Source: a virus
Direction: 5' to 3' (one strand)
IMG/VR virus record: IMGVR_UViG_3300035145_002390
Location: 1 to 26,467 of that record
Length of the DNA stretch: 26,467 nucleotides
Part shown: positions 1 to 10,200 of the stretch, piece after piece
Layout: every line of letters starts with the position of its first letter
Numbering within the stretch: position 1 is the first letter of the stretch
Translations under genes and position numbers: made by a program
Notes under the pieces: model-generated
Told to the model about the DNA's origin: nothing
The model's input: only the letters and a program-made list of their open reading frames with translations
Database searches by the model: none

Positions 1-1283
1 AAATTTACTTGCTTCAAGAGGTTCAGGATGAAAAGTATGAATTATTGTTTGGTGATGGATACTTTGGTAAGAAACTAGAAGATGGTGCAGTTGTTACTGT
101 GTCCTATGTCATTACTGATGGTAAGGATGGTAACGGACCAAGCAACTTCTCCTTCTCTGGTAGGGTTATTGATGGTGATGGAAACATCGTTATCCCCACA
201 TCATCCATCACAGTTGATACTAAGATCGCTGCATCCAATGGTGGTGATATTGAACCGATTGAATCAATCAAATATTTTGCTCCTAGAATCTATGCTTCAC
301 AGCACAGAGCAGTAACAACTCGTGACTATGAAGCAGTTATTCAGTCAATCTATCCAAACACAGAGTCTGTGTCTGTTGTTGGTGGTGAAGAGTTAGATCC
401 ACCACAGTTTGGTAATGTTTTAATTAGTATCAAACCAAAGAATGGTAACTTTGTTTCTGACTTTGATAAGCAAAATATTCTTTCAAAATTAAAAGAATAT
501 AGTATCTCCGGTATCAATCAGAAAATTATTGATCTTAAGATCCTCTTCGTCGAAATTGATAGTGCTGTCTATTACAATAGTGCACAAGTTAGCAATATTA
601 ATGATTTGAAGACAAATATCAATACGGTCTTGAATACGTTCTCTTCATCAAATATCAACCAGTTTGGTGGTAGATTTAAGTATAGTAAGTTAGTGCAGAC
701 AATTGATAATGTTGATGATGCGATTTCGTCTAATATTACAAGAGTCAAGATTAGAAGAAACTTGAATGCACTGATTAATACACCAACACAGTATGAACTG
801 TGTTATGGAAATGAGTTCCATATCAATGAAGGTGGATTTAATATTAAGAGCACTGGATTCACAATTTCTGGTAGCACCGATTTGTTTTATTTTACTGATG
901 TTCCTAACAAAGGAACGGATGGAAAACTGGATGGAAGTGGTAAAGGTGTTCTTGTCATCACCAAAGATGAAAAGAATGTACAAGGTGAGTATGTAATTAG
1001 CAGAACTATCAATCCTATTGGCACGATTGATTATGTTAAAGGTGAAATTATGATCAATACAGTGGTCATTACATCTACTGTAAAAGAGAACAATGTTATT
1101 GAGATTCAAGCAATCCCAGAATCAAACGATGTTATTGGTTTGAAGGATCTTTATCTTTCCTTTGACGTTGCAAATAGTAAGATAAATATGGTGAGAGACA
1201 CCATTACTTCTGGTGAACAGACATCTGGTGTAGGTTATAAAACAACATCTAGTTACTTAAACGGAGAACTAAAGAGGATATAA
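1..1283 (+). CDS. 6: Baseplate wedge subunit gp6, 3' part (T4-like)
   Basis: This is the C-terminal part of a gp6-type (baseplate J family) protein, which in T4 forms the ring that joins baseplate wedges around the central hub. The reading frame is open to the left edge (first full codon at base 3), so the true start lies outside the window. About 427 codons are visible, against about 660 residues for T4 gp6. Near the beginning there is the family signature FGDGYFGKKLEDG followed by a V-x-Y-x-x-x-DGKDGNG stretch. About 30 residues later comes an APRIYASQHRAVTTRDYE segment typical of baseplate J/gp6 proteins, where the conserved R-A-x-T-x-x-D-Y is visible. The stop at 1281-1283 is one base before the ATG of the giant gene, which fits operon organisation. 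The family call is firm; the exact symbol rests on synteny with the gp7-like protein, gp8, gp13 and gp14. Confidence 0.88.
   Translation, partial: IYLLQEVQDEKYELLFGDGYFGKKLEDGAVVTVSYVITDGKDGNGPSNFSFSGRVIDGDGNIVIPTSSITVDTKIAASNGGDIEPIESIKYFAPRIYASQHRAVTTRDYEAVIQSIYPNTESVSVVGGEELDPPQFGNVLISIKPKNGNFVSDFDKQNILSKLKEYSISGINQKIIDLKILFVEIDSAVYYNSAQVSNINDLKTNINTVLNTFSSSNINQFGGRFKYSKLVQTIDNVDDAISSNITRVKIRRNLNALINTPTQYELCYGNEFHINEGGFNIKSTGFTISGSTDLFYFTDVPNKGTDGKLDGSGKGVLVITKDEKNVQGEYVISRTINPIGTIDYVKGEIMINTVVITSTVKENNVIEIQAIPESNDVIGLKDLYLSFDVANSKINMVRDTITSGEQTSGVGYKTTSSYLNGELKRI
1181..1188 (+). promoter_or_regulatory. Candidate internal late promoter (GATAAATA)
   Basis: The octamer GATAAATA differs at one base from the T4 late promoter TATAAATA and fits the degenerate NATAAATA form that I recall for cyanophages. 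It lies inside the end of gene 6, about 97 bases before the start of the giant gene, so transcription would begin near 1194. It sits within coding sequence and may be chance. A similar octamer lies about 100 bases before the DUF4815-type gene. Confidence 0.35.
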
Positions 1284-1284
1284 G

Positions 1285-4200
1285 ATGATACAAACTGGAT
1301 TTGAGCAGAGGGTTAAGGTTCAGCAGATTGTTGATAGCCAACTACCTGAATTCTTACGCGCTGAAAGTCCCAAATCAATCGATTTTCTGAAGCAATATTA
1401 TATCTCCCAGGAATATCAGGGAGGTCCTACTGATATTGCAGAAAATTTAGATCAATATCTCACACTGGATAACTTCACTCAAGAGGTTATCTCCGGTAAG
1501 ACGACGTTATATTCTGATATTACAGCATCAGCAGACACTATTCAGGTTTATTCGACTAAAGGATTTCCTAATGAATATGGTTTGTTCAAAATTGGTGATG
1601 AAATTATCACCTATACTGGTCTGACTACAAATACTTTCACTGGATGTATTAGAGGTTTCAGTGGTATTCAGACCTATAGAACAGATTTAAATCGTGAAGA
1701 ATTAGTTTTCAAGGAAACAAACAAAGCTGCACACGATGGTGGTGTAGAAGTTCAGAACTTGAGTGCTCTGTTTCTTCAAGAATTTTATAAGAAACTTAAA
1801 TATACCTTCACTCCAGGATTAGAAGACTCTGATTTTGTAGATGATCTTGATGTTAATAACTTCATCAAAGAGTCAAACTCACTTTATAAAGCAAAGGGTA
1901 CAAAAGAATCATTTAAAATTCTTTTCAATGTTCTTTATGGTGAGACACCAACAGTTGTAGATCTTGAGAGATATCTCTTCAAACCATCTGATGCACAGTT
2001 TAGTAGAAGAGAAATAGTTGTTGCGGAAAGAATTTCTGGTGATCCAAACAATCTTGTTGGACAAACAATTACAAATTCTGCAGATTCTGCAACAAGAGCA
2101 TCTGTTTCTGAAGTTGAAATCTTTACAAGAACTGGTATTGGCACATATTACAAGTTAAATCTGTTTGTTGGTTTCACTGATGCAGATACTGTTGAAGGAA
2201 CTTTTAAAGTTCAACCAAAAGTAAAAGCAATCAATTCAGTATCTGTAGGTTCATCCGTTATTACAGTTGATTCTACGGTTGGTTTTGGATCAACAGGCAC
2301 GATTGTTTCTGGTGATAATACAATTTACTATGGTGAAAAAACAATCAACCAATTCTTACAATGCACTGGTGTTGATAATGCAATTGGTGTTACAGATGAT
2401 ATTAGACAAGATCAAGTATTCTTTGGTTTTGAAAATGGTGATGTATCAAAGAAAGTAGAACTTCGTATCGGTGGGGTTCTTTCCAACTTTGAAGCAGTTG
2501 GTAAACCTTCTCTGGTATCAGAAGGGCAGATTATCCGCGTCAAGAATATTGGTGAGGTAATCAAAAATCCAGAGACCGATAAGTCATTTAAAGAAACATT
2601 CGCAAATTCCTGGATCTACAACACTTCAGTTAGATTTGAAGTTGATTCAATCAACGGTTCAACATATACTCTCAAATCTACAATTGAAAAGTCAAGTCTG
2701 AAGGTTGGTGATATTGTAGATATTTTGCAAGGTTCAACACAGACTATTGAAGCAGCAGATGCAGAAATCTTGACTGTAAGTGGAAAAAGTGTAACCCTTG
2801 GAAATCTTGGTGGATTTACTCCAGCAACTGGTGTAGATTATACAATCAGAAGAAAACTCAATACAGCATCAAGCACTGGAGTTCCTTTGGCATATGATGG
2901 TGTGACTGCTGATGTTCAGAATGTTTATCTTGAGAATGAAGAGACATTCTATGTTGCATCAAACTCTTTACCATCTTATGAAATTGCCAAGGATATTAAG
3001 TCTGCAACAATTGCTTCTGCAAGTGGTAGTGCATTAGAAAACTTTAACAGCAATACGTTAAGATATACAACCCTTTCATTCTCATCCAGTGTTCCATTTA
3101 TCACTGGAGATGAGGTTCAATACACTGCATCGAATGACACTTTAATTGGTCTTTCTGAAAAGACATATTATGTAAAGGTATTGAATCCCGACAACAAGAT
3201 AGAACTATATGAGTCACCTTCTTTCATTGAAAGTAATACTCCAATTGGATTTGAATCTGTAAGTGCAACAGGTTCTCATACCTTCACTTTAGCATCTCAA
3301 AAGAGTGGATCTCTGCAACCACAAAGACTTCTGAAGAAATTCCCCAATAGTCAGAATATCAAGAATGGTGCTGGTACAAAAACACTTCCAGGAACCACTG
3401 GAATGTTGGTTAACGGTGTTGAAATTTCGAACTATAAGTCGGATGATAAGATTTTCTTTGGACCAATTAAAGAAGTTGTCCGTCTAAATGCTGGTGATGA
3501 CTATGATGTTATTAATCCACCGACTGTAACACTCGGAGATTCTGTCGTTAGTGGTGGAACTACAGCATTAGTTCAACCTGTTATTAGAGGATCTGTTAAG
3601 TCGGTTTTAGTTGATCCTCAAGACTTTGATATTCGTAGAGTTCAATCGGTCACCATCAGTGGTGGAAATGGGTCTGGAGCGATTTTAGAACCTATTCTGG
3701 ATACAAAGTACCGTGAGGTTGAGTTTGACGCAAGAGAGAGCACTGTAGGTGGTGGTATCGATATTACTGATGATACGATCACTTTTACTAAGAATCATAA
3801 TTTAAGAAATGGTGACAAGGTAATCTACAACAGAAATGGTAACGCAGAAATTGGTATTGGATCATTTGATGGTAGTAATACAAATCAAACATCAACTCTC
3901 CACAGTGGATCTGCATACTTTGTTGAATTAGTCAATACATCAACTGTCAAGTTGTATGAAACTTTTGATGATTTTAATTCTGGTATCAGTACAGTAGGAT
4001 TTACAACGTCTGTTACCCAAGGTATTCATAAACTTAGACTATTTAATCCAAAACAAACTCTTCGTGAAATTAAAGTTATCAATCCTGGAAGTGGATACGA
4101 GAACAGAAAACTGACTGTAAAACCTACAGGGATTTCAACCACTTACAGCACAGTCAATTTTCACAATCACGGGTTTAAAGATGGTGATATTATCGTCTAT

Positions 4201-7200
4201 ACTGCTGATACTACTGCAATTGGTGGTCTTACAAGTGGAAATGAGCATCACATTCTCAAACTTGATAACAATTCCTTCAGATTAAGTGATCCTGGTGTTG
4301 GTACAACTGCATTTACCAACAATTATAAGAGAAGAAAGTTTGTAGAACTCACTACACAAGGTGTTGGTAACCATAATTTTGCTTATAGAGACATTTCTCT
4401 TACAATTGATGCCGAATTTGACGGTGTGACAGGTGTAATTACTGCCACTCCACAGGTCAGAGGTGAAATTGTCGATCTTTACCTCTATGAAACAGGCACT
4501 GGGTATGGTTCAACCATCCTTAACTTCCACAAATTGCCTGATGTTACCTTTAAATCAGGTAAAGACGTTGAAATTAAACCAATTATTAGTGGTGGAAAAA
4601 TTGTAAGCGTTCAAATCACCAATCCTGGGTCAGAATACACTAGTGCACCAGACCTGACAGTCGATGGTGTGGGTATTGGAGCAAAATTAAGAGCGATTGT
4701 TGCAAATGAGAAGGTTACCTCTGTTGTAATCCTCAATGAGGGTGTTGGATATGATGTCAATACCTCAATTGCAGCAACATCTATAGGAAGTAAAGCATCT
4801 GCTAGAGCATCTGTCAGAGATTTGACAGTTGATCACAATGCAAGATTTGGTAATGAACTTGTTTCAGAGGACACAGCAGGTCTGAAATACAATTTAGTGG
4901 GATATAGCACCCAGATTGGTGGAGATGCCTTCCAGGACGCTGCAGGCACCCACTCACCAATCATTGGTTGGGCATATGATGGTAATCCAATCTATGGACC
5001 TTTCGGACATGCTAATCCATTAGATATTAACTCTGATATTGTTCAGTTGAGCACAGGATATACTAAATCTAGTGCTAACGTTGTTGATAGACCTTCTGGT
5101 TTTGCTGATGGATTCTTTGTCGAAGATTACAAATATGATAATTCTGGAAATCTAGATCAATATAATGGCAGATTTGCAAAAACACCAGAATTCCCTAATG
5201 GTGTCTATGCATATTTTGCTGGAATTTCCACTAATTTTGGAACTGGCACTACACAACCTGAATTTCCATATTTTATTGGACATTTCTACAGATCAGAACC
5301 TATAACACAGAATGTAGATCAAACATTCGACTTCAATTCTTCTAAACTAAGAAGAAATACACTCCCATATAGAGCAGATTCACTGTTTGCTTCAAATGAC
5401 TTTATTGTTGAACCAAATGAGTTCATTGCACAAAGAGCAATCGTTGATTCTATTTCAAGTGGTTCTGTAAATGACTTCAAAGTCATTGAACCTGGATCTG
5501 GATATGCCATAAACGATGTTGCAAGTTTTGCTGGTCAAGGTGGTCTTTCAGCATATGTTTCGGAGATTAAAGGGAAAAGTATTGTTGATGTCAATACGAC
5601 AACAGAAACTTTCACCGACTGTGTAGTTACCAGATCTAATGATTCTGAAGTAAAACTAACGTTTACATCAACACATAATATTAATGATGGAGATAGCATC
5701 GCTATTTCCGGTCTTTCAACTTACATTAAAGGTCTGACCAAGACACATAGCGTTGGTGTTACTACTGAAACACTGTTCTTAATTGCTGATGTTGCTTCAA
5801 ACGCAACTGTAGGATTTGTCACTGACATCTATGTTTCTAATGTCCCAGAAATTATCTCTGTAGGATCTACAATCGGTATTGGAACTGAAAGACTAGAAGT
5901 CCTTAACATTTTTAGTGGAAGTAAGGTTCTGAGAGTTGCTAGAGGTCTGTCTGGTGCTGGACATACGTCGTCTACAGCAGTTAAAGAAGTTAGCAACACA
6001 ATTACAGTTCCTCTGAATACTAAAGATTTCTCATCGAATGTAAATGAGGAATACTACTTCAATGCAGCATCTCAAATTGGTATTGGAGCTACTGCAGGAA
6101 TAGGAGTTTCGTTTGTTTATGCTGTTGGAGCAGATGCTAGATCCATCTCAATTCCAACTCAAAGCATTTACTTACCAGATCACCCATTTACGACAAATCA
6201 ACCTGTTGTTCTTGCTGCTCCAGTTGGTGCATCGAAGATCTCTGCATCTGATACCGCATCATCGACCCAATTTAATATTCCAGACTCCACAACACAAAAT
6301 CTCTTTGTAATTAACAAAGGAAGAGATTACATCGGTCTTGCAACTCAGGTAGGAGTTACCACAAACGGTCTCTTCTTTAGATCGTTTAGTCCAAATGGTG
6401 ATAGTGATGATTACAAGTATTCTATTGCACCTCGTTATGATCAAGTAACTGCAAAAGCACAAAAAATTACTGCAACGGTTGCTGTATCTACTGCTCACGG
6501 ACTTTCTGATGGAGACACAATCTCTCTCGATGTAAGACCAAACCTTTCAGTTGGTATCGGCGTATCTACAGGTATTCTTGTCAAGAGAAATGCTGATGAA
6601 GCAAAAATTCTTGTCAATCCTGTTGGATTTACTTCAGCAGTAGTTGGAACTGCCAAGAGTGAGTTATCAATCACATCACACGGATTTAAGACTGGTGAAA
6701 AAGTATTCTACAATTCTTCGGATTTGATTGTATCTGGTCTTGAAACAGGTTCTTACTATGTTTATAGGATTGATGATGATACCATTCAACTTTCCGAAAC
6801 ATATAACGATTCAATCTCAACTCCACCAACTATCGTAAGTTTTGGATCAACTGGTGGTGCAGGTCAAGAGTTGGCAAAAATCAATCCACAAATTCCTGTT
6901 ATTAAAAATAACAACCTTGTATTTGATCTGTCTGATGAATCTCTTGATGGATATAACTTCAAGATTTTCTATGATAATAAATTCCACAATGAACTGGTAT
7001 CGGTTGGTGGAACAGTAACAGACTTTAGTGTAACTGGTGTTGGAACGATTGGTATCGGAACCACAGGAACGGGCACACTAACTCTCAAGTATAGTTCACA
7101 ACTTCCATCAAAACTATATTATACTCTTGAAAAGTCTGGATATATCAGTAGTGCTGATACATTTGTATCAAACTATTCAGAAATTCTTTTCGTTGATAGT

Positions 7201-10200
7201 AAGTATAATGGCAACTATGCGATTGCTGGTGTTGGAACTACAACGTTCCAGGTTGCATTAGATCAAGTACCAGAAGATTCTGCTTATGTTGCATCTGATT
7301 TAGCGTTTGCAGAGTATACAACAAATTCACCAACTGCTAGAGGTGGTGTTCATCAGATGAGAATTACCTCTGGTGGAGAGGGATATAAAGATCTGCCAGA
7401 CTTTGTAAGTATTGCATCAACTGATGGTATCAATGCAACGATCCTCCCAGTCTCTGAAACGATTGGAAATATCAATGAAGTAACAATTAAAGATCAAGGA
7501 TTTGATTTCTCTGCAGATAAAACCTTAAGTCCAGAAGCATTTGTATCTTCCAACTATCGCTTAAGAAATAGAAATACCATTAGTGCAATCAATGTTATTG
7601 ATGGTGGTCAAAATTATATTTCTGCACCTGATTTAATCATCGTAAATCGTGATGGTGTAGAGGTAGATTCTGGTCTTCTGGAAGCAAATCTCCAAGGTTC
7701 ATCAATTACTTCTGTAACTATTGGTGATGCACCTAAAGGATTGAGTGAAGTTGTTAATACAGTTTTTGCTATTAATAACACTAACGGTGTTGGAATCGAT
7801 AGTTGTACGTCATCTCCTACAGGTATTGTTACCTGTAGATTACAAACACCTATCCTTGGATTCAATACAGCACCATTTGCTGTTGGAGACAAAATTTTTG
7901 TTGAGGGTATTACAAAAATTGGTACTGACGGTCAAGGATTTAACTCTGCAGATCATGGATTTAAGTTCTTCCCTGTAACCAAGTTTACTAATACAAATCC
8001 TGCTGAAGTTGAGTTTGATATGACAGGCATCGCCACTGGTGCTGGTATTGCTGTCACCACACAAAATTCTTATGCAACTCTGATCAGACAGTCCAACTAT
8101 CCAACGTTTGAAGTTGTTCAAACACCATTGGAACTTGTTGATGGCGAAAAGATTCTTACTTTAGATACGGCAACAAATCAGTTTGTTGAAAGAGATTTAG
8201 AAGTTGTTAGTAATGAAGGAGAACTTCTGAAGATCTATGGATCTTATGATCTATCTTTAAATGAAAAACTTCTTGGTAAGACTTCTGGAGCAGAGGTAAC
8301 AGTCGATTCTATTGAAGAAAATAGAGGTTTCTTCAATATTGACTATTCACTTGAAACTGATATTGGATGGCGTGAAGAAACTGGAAAACTCAATCTGGAT
8401 TCTCAAGTAACTGCAGATAATGATTATTATCAAAATCTTTCATACACAGTTAAGAGTTCCCAAACATTTGAGAAAATTATTGATCCTGTAAACAGATTGC
8501 TTCATACTTCAGGTATGAAGAACTTCTCTGATACTGGAATTACCAATAATATCAATGCAGGTATCGGAACCACCGTTTCTTCAACTAGTATCGCACTGCT
8601 TGACATTATTAGTGATAAGAGAGTAGATGTTGTTAAGTCGTTTGACTTTGGTCTTGATGTTGACGTATTAAACGGAAGATCTAAGTTTATCAAACTTGAA
8701 AATAAAAAACTTGCTGATTTTATTAAGTGTGATACAAACAGAGTATTGATCGTTGATGATGTTAAGAACCAGTTCTCTAACAATGATGACACTGAAGATT
8801 TGTTTGTGAATCTTGATGCTATCAACTTCACTGATGGATATGCAAGATACCTGCTTCAGGTAAGAAGTGTTGACAACAAAGAAATGCAGGCAACTGAAGT
8901 TGTAGTTGTTCCATCACAAGATAGGAAGTCTTTCTTGACAGTTGAAAAAGCAAACATCACTATCGGTCAGGCAAACAATAACAACACAAATACAACATTA
9001 AGTCTTGGCGAATTTATTGCAGATGCTAATAACTTGGCACTGCAATTTGTTCCAACTGAACCATATGAGACTGATTATGATATTAAAATTCTTAAGAATG
9101 AATTTAATACGACTCTGACTGGTATTAACACAAGAACAGTTGGTTTTGCAGATCTTGTTGGTGTTACAACTACGGTTGGCGTAGGAACAACAGTATCTCT
9201 GGTTGTCAGAGATGCTAATATCACAGAGGGAATTTACGCTAATGTTGAAGTTGTTAATACAGCAACTCAGTTAAGATCAGTTGTTGAACTGTATATGGAT
9301 CATGATGGAACTGATACTTCTGTTTCAGAGTTCTATTTTGATAATGACAATACAACAGAATTATCCGATAACTTTATTGGAACCTTCAAAGGAAATATTA
9401 GTTCTGGTGTTCTTTCATTAGACTTTACTAACAGCACTGGATCTGATTCAGTTCTTGTTAGAACCAGAGCAGTTGGATTTGGATCAACATCTGTTGGTGT
9501 TGGAACTTATAGATTCCTTACAGCATCACAACCAGCAGAAAGTGAAAAGTCTGGCAGACTTCAAACTAACTTTGCACAGACTGTTGGTATTTCTACTCCT
9601 ATCAGCGTTTCTAACTCTGATGTAACAACTCTCAAAACACTTGCGAGAGTTGGATATGGAAATACTTCTGCATTGCACCAATTACTGGTAACACACGATG
9701 GAACATCAGCTTATACCGTACAATATCCTTATCTTTCCATTGGAAGCACCAGCGGGATTGGAACATTTGGAGCCAATATTAGCAATAATGATCTGCTACT
9801 AAACTTCTTCCCAGATCCTACTATTTCTGGATCTCAAGAAATTGTAGTTCAAACTTACACTGAGGTTTTACAAACTACTAGAGATCTTGAAAATGTTGCA
9901 GATATTTTAACTTATGGTCCAGTAAATGAAAAACTGACTGTAAGTGGATATAACGCACTTAACGGTGAAAGAGGTAATGCTACAGCGTTTGATATGAAGT
10001 ACGAAGGTACTCCTATCTTTGCGAAGACTTTTAATCCCTCAGACACTACTATCCTTGATAAAGGAACTGGTATCTTTACAATTCAGGACCACTTCTTCCA
10101 GACTGGAGAACGCCTTATCTATGAACCAGGTTCAACATTTACTGGTGTTGCTGGAACTGCAATGAACCGTGCAGGAGTAAGTGTTGGACTGGCAACAGAA

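Noticed and set aside
690-1109. 139-codon open frame on the minus strand within gene 6
   Set aside because: It is antisense to a clear gp6 coding region, has cysteine- and asparagine-rich composition typical of a shadow frame, and has no ribosome binding site or family resemblance.
8502-8831. 109-codon minus-strand open frame within the giant gene
   Set aside because: It is a shadow of well-supported coding sequence, Ser/Leu-rich from reverse-complemented codons, with no start signals. The same applies to the other antisense frames in this gene and in the DUF4815-type gene (for example 16510-16839 and 18055-18390).
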